From Cryptomeria japonica (Eukaryota > Streptophyta > Pinopsida > Cupressales > Cupressaceae), in assembly GCF_030272615.1 (NCBI RefSeq), contig NW_026729141.1, forward strand, positions 113,239 to 177,238: a stretch of DNA of 64,000 nucleotides, given 5' to 3'. Position 1 is the first letter of the stretch, and every line of letters begins with the position of its first letter. This document shows, one piece after another, positions 46,101 through 52,739 of this stretch. The position numbers and the translations under genes were made by a program. The notes below the pieces were generated by a model. It saw only the letters and a list, made by a program, of their open reading frames with translations. It was not told the origin of the DNA and ran no database searches.

Positions 46101-47955
46101 ATTCAATATGATATGTCATCCTACAGATATCTTCACTGTTTCTCAAGCTTCTCTAGGGCCATTGAGTTGTATATGACATGATGGAGAAGATAATAATTAA
46201 TGGTAGTGTACCACTTACAAAACACACAATTCCTCTTCAAGATTGAAGAGAATATAACTTTACAAAATTGAATACACAAAAATGCTGAAAGACAAAATAC
46301 GTTTTTCAGGTCTTCCCAAATTACTAAAAATTGCAAAAATTCTGAAGGAGACAAAAGATATAGCAATTGTAGAAGGATAAACTAGCAACGGTGAACACAA
46401 ACAGTGGTATAGAATACAAATTGTAGAGTATGAAATGCCATTTTCTGAACTGCTTGATACAAAACTCTTGACTTATGCAAATCAAATGTACATATGTTGT
46501 ACTCCCAAAATTTCAGTAGCTGCGTTTTTTGTGTCAGGAATTGTTTTATATTTCCTATAGCCTATTCCCTAATATCATATGGAGATCTGCACTTTGATAG
46601 GCCTAATGGAGGATTACAACTAACAATCACTTAAAGGGAATATTCTAGTGATCTTTAATTATCTAAGACAACAGTTGACTTCTGACCGAAAGTTTCCAGA
46701 TAGCTTTTGGATTTTTGTATATCATGATTTTAATTTAAGCCTTTGAAATTTTGTATGGTTAAAAATAAAGCAAAGAACATTAGGAGCAGAAAAGCTTACA
46801 GGGCTTCCTAAAAGCTCATAACCTTTTATTACATGGGTAGATTGTAGGCAATCTATATCAGAAACAAAGATTGGATGCCCTGAAAACCAGCGTGTCAATT
46901 AGCATGTGAAAAAGGAAATTATAATCCCCGGATCACCACAAACACCCCACCCCAAACTCTCTACTAGAGAAGCAGCTGTATATCTACAAACAGAAGCTCT
47001 CCAGCCAATATTAAAACATTAAGTAGAGAACGCAGCTTGAGCTGGAAGAACTTACACAGCCGTCATGTTCTAATTTCAACTTTAGTGGAAATAAAATCAC
47101 TAGAAGTTGAAATGAGCCAGTTTGACGGTCAGCTGTTTAGATGAGACAGCTTGAGCTAGACATGCATTGCAGGGAGGGAGGAACATAACAACCGATTTCA
47201 CATCCTTCTTAATTAATATTATTGCGAGCTCTTTATGTGAGATGGCTTGCGCTAGCCAGGCATACCAGGGGACAAGGAGCAATAACAACCAATTCCACAC
47301 CTCCCTTGATGAGTATTGGTAATGAAAGTAATGAGCTGAGAGCTTCTGGATATAAGTAATACACAGTTATATCCAGAACGTCTCATCTCATCACAATGGA
47401 TTGCGATGTCATCATGCTGGCTGTTCGTGAGCCTACTTGAGCTATCGGGGAGAGAAGTAGATAAAAATGATTTTCAAGTCTACCCTGATTAATAGTAGAC
47501 AAGGGTAAAATGCAGGGTATTCACTTCAAGAAACAAGCTCTAGCAAATTCTATATAAATCTTAGCTCATTTTAGTCAAATCAAGAGATAGAAATGATAAG
47601 ATATAGCCACTAAGGAAATTCCTGATGAGGGAATGCATACCTGGTCATCCCATGAGTCAATGGTAAGTCGAAGGCCAAGCAAAAGATGATCTGTATTGTC
47701 CTCCTGGACACGATAAAGATTAATGTTATGAAGCAGTCTGTTGAATCCCTTGAGCAAAATTGCAGAGGATTTGGAATGAGAGGGCGGATTATTCCCTATA
47801 ATAGAAAGGGCAAAGCGCTTTGAGACACCCACTGTGTGACTGCCATATTGAACATGTGCAGGCATGGGCCATATGCCCACTTTCTCATCTGCCCGTGCAA
47901 ACAAAATCCCCACTGCCGCTAAGTAAACCCAAACCCAGCAATGTATAAGAGCCAT
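10452..47955 (-). CDS. HEXO3: beta-N-acetylhexosaminidase (GH20), HEXO3-like, seven exons, 3' part off window
   Basis: This secreted or vacuolar GH20 enzyme removes terminal GlcNAc or GalNAc from N-glycans and chitooligosaccharides. Joining exons 47955-47641, 45865-45791, 33501-33466, 32961-32850, 14807-14737, 10729-10599 and 10517-10452 gives one open frame of 268 codons plus 2 nt. It shows a signal peptide, the N-terminal IWPMPAHVQYG motif, DESYTLKVP, TIYGALHGLE, IIDQPRFSYRGLLIDTSRHF, LNVLHWHIVDTQSFPLEIPS and MRGINVLAEIDVPGHAASW, in the family order. The IIDQPRFSYRGLLIDTSRH and HWHIVDTQSFPLEIPS wording is nearer my memory of Arabidopsis HEXO3 than of HEXO1. All introns are GT-AG and phases match (0,0,0,1,0,2,2). 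The HxGGDE catalytic block is not encoded here and should lie left of base 1. No frameshift or stop is seen in the exons, so the gene looks functional despite more than 37 kb of genomic span. Confidence 0.93.
10599..10729 (-). CDS. HEXO3: HEXO3-like exon 6
   Basis: This exon of 131 nt encodes NVLHWHIVDTQSFPLEIPS, then LPNLWNGAYSPSERYTMKDA and REIVG. It contains the invariant HWH..D.QSFPL motif of eukaryotic hexosaminidases. The acceptor is TGTATGTAG and the donor is GTAAGA. It ends in phase 2. The next intron is only 81 bp, in sharp contrast to the others. Confidence 0.96.
10730..14736 (-). other. intron 5 (4007 bp)
   Basis: GT-AG intron. 11040-11150 carries an ACTCGGGACTCGGGAAAA-type segment of an old dispersed repeat. 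11160-11480 is strongly A/T-rich. 13660-13960 has many AATTAATTAGT words. A GT/GA microsatellite lies at 14434-14484. Near-duplicates of an AAGCATTC(T) ... TTAATCTTTTAA(A/C)AG(G/C) segment occur at about 14500-14560 and 14640-14690. Confidence 0.65.
14434..14484 (+). repeat. (GT)n(GA)n compound microsatellite
   Basis: About 14 GT units pass directly into about 11 GA units. A short degenerate GA tract recurs near 14607. Confidence 0.95.
14737..14807 (-). CDS. HEXO3: HEXO3-like exon 5
   Basis: This exon of 71 nt completes the Asp codon and encodes TSRHFQPLEIIKKVIDAMAY followed by SKL. The acceptor is AATGCAG and the donor is GTAGGT. DTSRH.P...I...ID.MAY.KLN is the first barrel strand and helix of GH20. 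Phase is 1 in and 0 out. Confidence 0.94.
15638..16493 (+). mobile_element. Copia-type solo LTR, TSD CAATG
   Basis: An 856-bp insert starts TGTT and ends AACA. It sits in the 5' LTR of the 15116-22644 element at a point where the 3' LTR is uninterrupted. CAATG flanks it on both sides (15633-15637, 16494-16498). A TATATAA box lies at about 15965. The TTTTTCACCTCC..AGGGAGGTTTTCCC segment near 16370-16400 is typical of Copia U5 regions. It has a (TC)24 tract at 16071-16118 and three AATGTAACTTGTxGATAGG repeats near 15670-15790. No internal domain remains, so it is a recombination-derived solo LTR. Confidence 0.88.
16071..16118 (+). repeat. (TC)24 microsatellite
   Basis: Uninterrupted TC dinucleotides inside the Copia-type solo LTR, antisense to the hexosaminidase gene. 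Confidence 0.97.
16826..20368 (+). mobile_element. solo LTR with TGTAATGTCCCC end, TSD TGCTA, itself interrupted
   Basis: The insert starts TGTAATGTCCCC and ends GGGGGCATCTTACA. TGCTA flanks it at 16821-16825 and 20369-20373, and the 3' LTR of the host element lacks it. Removing the nested insert 17012-19055 leaves an LTR of about 1.5 kb. GAATAAATAG at about 19386 is a candidate TATA box. Around 19740-19960 there are four diverged repeats with the core G(T/G)(C/A)(A/G)TAC..GTCTGAAA. Confidence 0.85.
17012..19050 (-). mobile_element. solo LTR of the TGTAATGTCCCC group, minus orientation, TSD GCTGG
   Basis: A 2039-bp insert starts TGTAATGTCCCC and ends GGGAACATTACA, flanked by GCTGG at 17007-17011 and 19051-19055. 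Because the U5-like end lies at the left, the LTR reads on the minus strand. Related copies are 24161-26487 and 40666-42548. It contains degenerate CCGCTTATGCAGCGG-type hairpins (about 17240-17455) and two copies of the ACTTACTA-AAAA-TAGTAAGT palindrome (18690-18709, 18801-18820). Confidence 0.88.
20414..20425 (+). other. primer binding site of the 15116-22644 element
   Basis: TGGTATCAAAGC differs by one base from the common plant TGGTATCAGAGC, complementary to the 3' end of initiator methionine tRNA. It lies directly after the 5' LTR end. Confidence 0.85.
20526..21140 (+). pseudogene. gag-like leader ORF with tandem coding repeats
   Basis: An ORF starts near 20535 with MEHELRAFMVKNEQTTQALL followed by QTL and a TAG. 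It then runs into 5.5 copies of an about 87-bp unit (29 codons) starting at about 20665. Each unit has two halves, VGLGPLSSSKWLM(S/R)(N/S)K and VGLGPFPAHGSKK. Later copies have gained a C in the CCCC run and slip frame. The start resembles the N-terminus of a gag protein downstream of a primer binding site. The repeats are not a domain that I know. The coding capacity is destroyed by stops and shifts. Confidence 0.55.
21141..21759 (+). other. internal 3' region and polypurine tract of the 15116-22644 element
   Basis: No intact ORF. The stretch ends in CATTGCTTGAGGACAAGAAA and ATTTGGGAAGGGCAGACC, a polypurine tract directly before the 3' LTR. The same words precede the minus-strand LTR at 26487, which links the two elements. 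Confidence 0.7.
22645..23437 (-). other. intron 4 sequence between two LTR nests
   Basis: A/T-rich sequence with no transposon boundary found. 23250-23350 is almost purely A/T. Confidence 0.5.
24161..26487 (-). mobile_element. 3' LTR of a minus-strand LTR retrotransposon
   Basis: A 2327-bp LTR with TGTAATATCCCC and GGGGACATTACA ends. Its orientation is fixed by the polypurine tract to its right. It contains hairpin repeats at about 24380-24780 (for example CCACT-TATGC-AGTGG at 24620-24634) and the 20-nt palindrome at 26126-26145 and 26238-26257. It is clearly related to 17012-19050 and 40666-42548. Confidence 0.8.
26488..26530 (-). other. polypurine tract
   Basis: On the minus strand GCATTGCTTGAGGACAAGCA and ATTTTGGGAAGGGTGTAC lead directly into TGTAATGTCCCC. 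This is almost the same string as before the LTR at 21760 and fixes the orientation of the element. Confidence 0.8.
26531..28560 (-). pseudogene. decayed internal region of the minus-strand element, including a coiled-coil ORF
   Basis: From right to left there are minus-strand ORF pieces at 28548-28168, 28021-27767, 27628-27161 and 27125-26463. They lie in different frames and are separated by stops. The first (126 aa) is rich in Glu, Leu and Gln with heptad spacing and should form a coiled coil (SLNKQLRGEVSELTIEL). The others are hydrophobic, and I see no reverse transcriptase, integrase or protease motif. The block lies directly upstream of the polypurine tract, where some plant Ty3/gypsy elements carry an extra ORF. 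No primer binding site or 5' LTR was found, so the element is truncated. Confidence 0.5.
28561..29504 (+). mobile_element. right part of the split LTR, with hairpin array
   Basis: Perfect short stems occur at 28987-29001 (CCACT-GCATA-AGTGG) and 29058-29072 (CCGCT-GCATA-AGCGG), with degenerate ones near 29103-29120 and 29148-29165. It ends GGGGATATTACA at 29504. The stretch 29335-29400 (GTATGCTCTCACCCTCCCAG) is conserved, in reverse complement, at 17150, 24285 and 40805. Confidence 0.7.
29510..30146. other. intron 4 sequence, no gene seen
   Basis: A/T-rich; nothing recognised apart from a direct repeat of TTATTAAAGATCCTCT at about 29914 and 29936. Confidence 0.5.
30147..30339 (+). mobile_element. 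short Copia-like LTR and primer binding site
   Basis: The segment TGGTTGGCCTAGGAGTATTA ... CCACTTCA is about 181 bp. It is followed directly by TGGTATGAGAGGAGG (30328 on), a degenerate initiator-tRNA primer binding site. The TTGGCCTAGGAGT start and ATTAATCGATTATCCAATTA end fit small Copia LTRs. No matching second LTR was seen. Confidence 0.5.
30340..31024. other. gene-free stretch with repeated AAAATCGTG / AAAAATTGTG words
   Basis: 30380-30640 has at least six diverged copies of an AAAAATYGTGNNGNTTTTTT unit. No credible coding sequence. Confidence 0.5.
31025..32100 (+). pseudogene. decayed hAT-like transposase remnant (tentative)
   Basis: The plus strand preserves coding-like pieces: RRERRIVNSNNPFECPSKLL near 31215-31275, and then ITLDEIDPQSDLIVNIEDPI followed by FNKEDLAWIGQIDLEA near 31835-31950. 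The second piece resembles the acidic tail after the dimerisation domain of plant hAT transposases. Stops and frame changes occur throughout, and the DNA-binding and catalytic parts are not visible. Assignment rests on memory of such tails and is uncertain. Confidence 0.35.
32850..32961 (-). CDS. HEXO3: HEXO3-like exon 4
   Basis: This exon of 112 nt encodes TLSQLCLFNSKTKNV, then MAPWIIIDQPRFSYRGLLI and the first base of the Asp codon. The acceptor is ATCTTGCAG and the donor is GTAAGC. PRFxYRGLLIDTSRH is the entry to the catalytic TIM barrel and the strongest signature of the family. It ends in phase 1, matched by exon 5, which starts with AT to complete the Asp codon 18 kb away. Confidence 0.95.
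33466..33501 (-). CDS. HEXO3: HEXO3-like exon 3 (36-nt micro-exon)
   Basis: This twelve-codon micro-exon encodes GNTIYGALHGLE, the conserved x-T-V-Y-G-A-L-x-G-L-E motif of GH20 enzymes. It lies between acceptor TGTTTGCAG and donor GTAATC. Phase is 0 on both sides. A 12.3-kb intron separates it from exon 2, so the splicing machinery has to recognise 36 nt after a very long intron. Confidence 0.9.
33502..36967 (-). other. left part of intron 2, no gene seen
   Basis: 33502-34200 is plain A/T-rich intron. 34220-35830 is C+T-rich on the plus strand, with CATCCACTT, CCTTCCTTCC and TGCATTGAATTCT(A/T)(A/G)CAAA words repeated at about 34918 and 35030. It is probably old retroelement sequence, but no domain was identified. 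36050-36160 has LTR-like words without clear ends. Confidence 0.5.
36968..37720 (+). mobile_element. LTR of a TGTTGATGTG family, plus orientation
   Basis: Starts TGTTGATGTGTTTTTTATGC and matches 44976-44210 in reverse complement over about 750 bp, including the CTTGCTTTGACATGCA and CACCATGAATCAT blocks. A TATATAG box lies at about 37714. The right end was not found; 37720-38640 is gene-free and may be the rest of this LTR. Confidence 0.65.
38640..39660 (+). repeat. clustered minisatellite TTCGCTCCCTTCCATTGGCA
   Basis: Units of about 40-45 bp (CTCCCTTCCATTGGCAAAGGAAGTGA) occur in four clusters at about 38645-38735, 38870-38965, 39115-39185 and 39295-39380, with a relic at 39640. Unique sequence of about 130 bp separates them. 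CTTCC..TTGGCAAAGGAAG is self-complementary at its ends and can form a small hairpin. Reading frames such as SLPLAKEVSEV are products of the repeat. Confidence 0.8.
39867..39917 (-). mobile_element. LTR terminus shared with 6343
   Basis: The minus strand reads TGTTGTGACGTATTCACACA then TCGCCGCATTGCAAATGGGG. This matches the start of the 6343-3730 repeat over about 50 bp. Beyond that the two copies diverge. Confidence 0.6.
40100..40640 (+). pseudogene. duplicated coding relic of unknown family
   Basis: Two diverged copies of one protein segment lie about 225 bp apart. One reads SYPTAPSMSYGYQIEQEELL then YHHKMEEQELPAIIELQKVQ (from about 40145). The other reads QYPTPPN then DEFEYEEILYHLEQ.KQLLA and KIELPESQ (from about 40370). 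The second has stops. The flanks are rich in Glu, Tyr and Asp. I do not recognise the family; it may be a tandem-repeat region of a retroelement polyprotein. Confidence 0.35.
40666..42548 (-). mobile_element. LTR of the TGTAATGTCCCC group, minus orientation, doubled right end
   Basis: Starts TGTAATATCCCCAAC and shares long blocks with 17012-19050 and 24161-26487 (GAGGGTGAGAGCATACAGTG; TCGGAGACTGAAGTGCTCGA). The right end appears twice in tandem: GGGGAGATTACA ending at 42535, then AGGGGACATTACA ending at 42548. No target duplication is visible. The hairpin stems here are degenerate (TCGCTTATACAGTGGG at about 40897). Confidence 0.8.
42549..44209 (+). mobile_element. plus-oriented copy of the AGTCTGAAGAC-rich leader repeat
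   Basis: Related in reverse complement to about 3900-5110. It contains more than a dozen GTCTTCAGACTT or TCTGAAACT words and the CCCACATTGCTTGTGTGGTGAAA block near 42592. Non-coding. Confidence 0.6.
44210..44976 (-). mobile_element. LTR of the TGTTGATGTG family, minus orientation
   Basis: Reverse-complement partner of 36968-37720, beginning at 44976. Its left end is truncated at the junction with the repeat 42549-44209. Open frames on both strands are incidental. Confidence 0.65.
44977..45790 (-). other. right end of intron 2, no gene seen
   Basis: A/T-rich intronic sequence next to the exon 2 donor; no repeat recognised. Confidence 0.6.
45791..45865 (-). CDS. HEXO3: HEXO3-like exon 2
   Basis: This exon of 25 codons reads LQFGTDESYTLKVPDPDYP and then KYACLK. 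It lies between acceptor ..TTTTGCTAG and donor GTGAGT. The DESYTL motif is diagnostic of the GH20 N-terminal domain. Phase is 0 on both sides. The exon is too short to show up as a separate reading frame and was found by motif and splice sites. Confidence 0.92.
45866..47640 (-). other. intron 1 (1775 bp) with a 96-bp tandem duplication
   Basis: This is a GT-AG intron with no transposon signature that I recognise. At 47143-47238 and 47239-about 47335 there is an imperfect tandem duplication of period 96. Both copies start with GAGA(C/T)(A/G)GCTTG(A/C)GCTAG and share an ACATAACAACC/GCAATAACAACC core. Several further copies of the word CTTGAGCT lie nearby. Confidence 0.7.
47641..47955 (-). CDS. 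HEXO3: HEXO3-like exon 1 (start codon, signal peptide)
   Basis: This exon of 105 codons starts at ATG 47955 and ends at SWDDQ before donor GTATGC. Residues 1-22 form a hydrophobic signal peptide (Trp/Val/Ala/Leu rich) followed by RADEKVGIWPMPAHVQYG, the usual start of mature plant hexosaminidases. The remainder is the GH20b N-terminal domain, with KGFNRLLHNINLYRV matching the family region around the first conserved helix. The exon ends in phase 0, and exon 2 supplies the next conserved stretch. Confidence 0.93.
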
Positions 47956-48004
47956 AGCTGAAGTTCAATACCCTTCAAAGCCCCCCCCGAATTTCCCACA
48001 GTAG

Positions 48005-48011
48005 AATATAA
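48005..48011 (-). promoter_or_regulatory. possible TATA element of the hexosaminidase gene
   Basis: On the minus strand TTATATT lies about 50 nt upstream of the start codon, in otherwise unremarkable sequence. If used, it would give a very short 5' UTR, so this is a weak candidate. An AT-rich stretch at 48230-48600 offers many alternatives. Confidence 0.25.
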
Positions 48012-48012
48012 T

Positions 48013-50700
48013 GCATTACACCCGCTACCTAGATACCTTCAAGGCAATTATACAATGGTTTTTAAATTTAGTGCTCGTCCGTACATGGCAAGGAGTGCAG
48101 AGCATTATCCATATCTCATCACTTTCCATATGGCCGTATTTACACATCCTGTCATGTGATACAATTACAACCTATTATCGCTGCGAAAATTCAAGGGATA
48201 ATTGTCCAAAAAAAATATTCGCCTCTCATTTTTAGCTTATTTTTTATTTATTATATAAAATAATATTTAAATTTGTTTTATTTTAACGTTTTTTTCAATA
48301 AAAAATGTCGTAATTTGAGCTATTGTATATTATTTGAATTATATTTATATATATTATTATTGGTTATAGTAAAATAAAATATTATTATTATATAATTATT
48401 TTTATTTTATAATCAATCATTTAATATAAATATCAATATTAATATATTATTTATGCTAATAATAGAATTGAATGTACACTTATTATAAAATATAAATAAT
48501 AATATATTTTATCTATTAATAATGTATATTTATGTAAAAAAATAAAAGTGTATATTTATGTAAAAAATAAAAGTTAAAAAGTTAAAAAATCAAATGTGGA
48601 AGGTATCAAGTTATTCTAGAGAGTTTATCATGCATATTCTAATTTGAAGTAAATGTACAACATTTATTATACCTAAAAAATACATAATGGAACATATTTG
48701 ATGCCATAAAAAGATCATAACACTCCATGCTATGAATAGAAGGGTAGAAGGTGTGACTTGTTGTGTATGGAGTTGCTAAGGTTAGAGAGACCCAAGCTAG
48801 TATTTCAATGCATGGGGCTAGAACACCCATCAACCTTGTTTGAACCAAGTCTTTTACAAAAAAAATTATTTCTCCTTATAATATTATGGTTGATGCAAGG
48901 AAATGTGAGTTAAAAATAGATTGCAATAACAAAGTAAACAACCTGAAATCAGATAAACAAAGCAACAATCAAGATAGGACAAAAGGAAGCCAAAATAAAT
49001 ATAGAAGCAAACCAAGTTGAAGTATGTTGGCCTCTTTGATGCAATGATTTGTCCTTCGATGGTATATTGGATGTGTGCTCACAATTTTGGCATTATAATG
49101 GTGCTCCAAGCACTCAAACTTGCATAATATGAAGATAATGTAGTTGTATGGGAGTGAAGTTGCACAATTTTTTATTGCATAATAAGAAGTTGAATGGATG
49201 TTTTGGTTAAGTGTTGGAAGGAGTTGAATGGAGGGCTAGTATACAAAGATGAAGATCAAGGGTCAAGGATTCTTAGGGCTCTCACCTTCCATGAGAGGTT
49301 GACAAGTGTCAACCTAGGAGAGCATGCAAGGACAAGGTGGTCAAAAAAGGTGAGGGGGTGGAGTGCAAGGAAGATTTTCCATAAAGGCACTTCTTGTTTT
49401 CACAATCCAAAGTACATGGACAAGAGGAATAAAGAAATTTTAAATTCCTTGGAAGTGACGAGTGGAAGGGGATCCATGTGGGCACTTTCCAAATGTGGGT
49501 GGAATTGAATGCCAAGTGGGATTTGGGAAGAAAGCCAATTAAGGCATAGGTTGACTTTCTCCCTAATCACCATGATTAGGGGTGTGCACATGCTTGATAG
49601 ATTAGGGAAATGGATTAAATCAATGAAAGGGGATTAAGAGTGTAAGTGGGAAATGTAGGAGGATTTGACATTTGGAGAGAGAATGAGTGGAGGAATTAAA
49701 AATTACTTTTAATTCCAAGTGGATGAAAGTTGGGGATTTTGAATTAAATTAAAAAATCAAAATTGAAGGAAAAGGAAAAGACACATTTAATAAAATAAAT
49801 ATGAGAATTTATTTAATCAAATGAGAGAAAGGACTATAGGTAAATTAAATAAATTAATTAACCTAAGATTATAGATAAATGAACATTAATTAAATAATAA
49901 TGAATTATTTAACTAATAATGCAATTTGAATAAAAGAATTGTAGCCTATTTTTGTTTTTTAGTCAAAAATGTTTCAGCATAGCCCCTAGGTCTTCATGGT
50001 AAAATCTTTTGAAGAGTTTAAGTGGTTAGAAGAACAAAAAAAGATTTACTTGGAAGGTTTTTTATTTATATTATCATATAAAGTGAGGATAGCTAATGTC
50101 TTATTTTTAAGAAAAATCTATAACAAAGCCCCTTCACGTGGATGAGTCATATTTTGAGGGACACAGCTATTCTGGCTCCAAAATGTTCGTGTCATACCAA
50201 TGACATGCATCTGCATACATGTTGGATACATGCTTGCTCATGCCCACTTGTTAGGATGGTGTGGAGGTCTAGATCCATGTGCACTGATGTGGAGATGTCA
50301 GACATATGCACACTAAGGTTGTGTGGACCCACGTGCACTGACGTGGAGATGTTGGAGATCACGAGTTAACCTCGCGGTGAACGACGTGTAGTGGACCCCA
50401 TCATGCAGTTAAGTCAACATAACACATACATAAAAAATATAAAACCCAAACTGCAGCAGTTACGGCCTCCTGGCGATTAGGAAGGCAAGAAAGGACAGAC
50501 ATGTTCTTATAACACGTAAGTCAATAACATTTATGGGTAGATTTGCATCGCAAGAAAGAAAAGTTAGTGGAAACGCATGTATGTGATGACACAGTCCACT
50601 AGATATTTCAACCTGCATTGCTTTCTATTCATACCCACGAAGATAACAGATCTTGGCAAAGCTCGACAGAAATAGTTGCATCTACTATTTTTTGACTTTT
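48013..50700. other. intergenic sequence upstream of the hexosaminidase gene
   Basis: 48230-48600 is almost pure A/T. 48640-50400 shows no credible gene; ORFs around 49200-49500 have no recognisable domain. 49780-49920 contains repeated AATTAAATAA / TTAATTAA words of the kind also seen at 7900-8020, suggesting old LTR sequence. 50270-50360 has two copies of a TGCACTGA(T/C)GTGGAGATGT segment. Confidence 0.5.
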
Positions 50701-50710
50701 TGTAGAACAT

Positions 50711-51098
50711 GAAGTTATTCTGCCATTTTGGAATTAAATTAGGCACGTCCTAGGTAAATTTGCAAAAAGTGAAGGCAAGTGCAGAATGAGAAGACAAGGG
50801 TAGAAATACAAGGCCTTCGAGTGCAAGTATGTTAATAAGAAAGTCATTTTTTTTTTGCCTCATGCTTTAGGGTTTGTAGGCTGCTAACGTGAGATCTATT
50901 CATGTGTACGAAGTTAGTTTGCCATTTTGGAGTCAGATTAGGTGTGTTTTGCACATATTTGCAGAAAGAGAAGGAAAGGGCAAAAAGACAAGGCCTTCAA
51001 GTGTAGGTATGTTGATGAGAAAATATCAAATATTTATTTTTTTGTCTCATGCTTTAGGGTTTCTATGCTACTAACATGAGATTTATTCATGTGTACGT
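50711..51098 (+). repeat. 199-bp tandem duplication
   Basis: The unit starting GAAGTTA(T/G)T(C/T)TGCCATTTTGGA occurs at 50711 and again at 50910. Both copies run through AGACAAG, ACAAGGCCTTC(G/A)AGTG and CTCATGCTTTAGGGTTT to TTCATGTGTACG. The copies differ by scattered substitutions and small indels. Confidence 0.85.
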
Positions 51099-52739
51099 AC
51101 TAGGGTTGCAGAGGTGGGCTGGAGTAGGGTTTGGCAGCAACAGTGTGGGTTGGACTAGTGTTTGGCAACAACAACACAAACTGGAAAGGTAAGTCTAAAA
51201 CCTAACACAATACACGAATGGTATTTTTCTATGTGTTATTTATTCAATAATCGAGCTCACTATACGAATTGTTGACTTTACTTAAATAGCTTATAGAAAG
51301 GTTGTTCCTTTGAGATTTATCCATTGAATGTATTGTTTATTTTTCTTTTCTCTACTTTTGCCTTTGTTGTAGCTCAATATTGTGGATACAAATTGTTTGT
51401 ATTTCTCCTTTAGGATCTACTACATTGGTCTAATGTTATACATCATTCACTCCTTAAGACATGATATTCATGGATCAACAATTACAGACCTAATTTTTTT
51501 TCCTCAAACTCAATCAAAATCATCATGGGACTTTATTTTCCACTCTTATTAAGCGGATAGTTTGACATATAGAGCATAAATATGATTTTGTGACTAGGAA
51601 GGCAACATGTCGATTCAAATCCTCATGTCATTTACAAGTTGTTTGTAACCCCCAACAAAATTTAATAAACAAAAAAACTTATTGTGAATATTCAAAGTTA
51701 TTGTGATCGTATTGGGGCACAAAGCTAAGTGCTTTGAGAGTTTTTCCATGTAATCTAAATTTGTAATCATATATTTTCTAGAATAAAGTAGGAGCACGAA
51801 AGGGTTTTGTAGAGAGTAATAATGGGAGGTTTTGAGTCTTGAACTAAGGTGGCTACTACCACTACATGATTGATGAGAATGGTGCAAAGTAAAAAGAGAT
51901 TTGATAAGAGAGTAAAAAGATTTGGCAAAGTTATAATGCTTGACAAAGTTTGGACTTGAAGGGTTATGGGATTTTGTTGCATATACAAGCAGAAGTGGTG
52001 AACTCATTGTATTTTATAAACACCACCTACTTGATCATTGCATTATGGTTTATACTTTATTTGTTTATCATAATTTCTAAAATGTAAATATAGGATCCAT
52101 CATAAAACCAATTTTCTCTAACTTACACTATGTGATGGCTACCAAAGGTTAGCCAATAGAATAACCTCCTGCCTACCACCTAAGCCCTGTGGTTTGCAAT
52201 CAATGCTAGCAAGTAATAATATCTAGTAGCCATTGAAAACCATACTTCTACTCAAGGTATCATATTGCCTTCCTAAGTTCTTCAAGTGCAATGATTAATA
52301 GATCTCATTAGAGTTAGCGAATTTGTACACCTAGAGGACAATTAAGCAAGCACACTAAACTAGAATGGAAGTACTTGTTAAGAGTATGGTTCTTTTCCAG
52401 GTTGTTGAGATAAAACTAAAAATTCTTTCAAATTTGAGGATAGTGCTTGCAAGGTTATTGCTCCAAATTGTTCATATAAAATGCAAATAGAATTTTATGG
52501 CCTATTCAGAGAGACTTAAGATGGAATAATAGCAATATTTAATTCTTTAATGCAACTAATATTATGTATAAGTATGAACATAATGCAGAGGCCCAAAACC
52601 TGACAATTATAGGTTGTGTAGGTGCCAAAATATAAAAGACAAGAAAGTAAAAACGTAAACAAAGTGGAATTTAGTGAGTTCATTACTTCTCCATTAGAGC
52701 TCATCAACTATGTTCCTAAAGACTCTTTCTAACATTACT
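51099..52739. other. intergenic stretch, no gene seen
   Basis: Mostly A/T-rich. Minus-strand ORFs around 51600-52000 show low-complexity Ser/Leu/Phe composition and no domain. A (TTTGGCA)(A/G)CAACA duplication lies near 51130-51170. Confidence 0.5.

Noticed and set aside
49194-49508. ORF of 104 codons in the intergenic region
   Set aside because: It shows no recognisable domain, no neighbouring gene signals and overlapping ORFs on the other strand.
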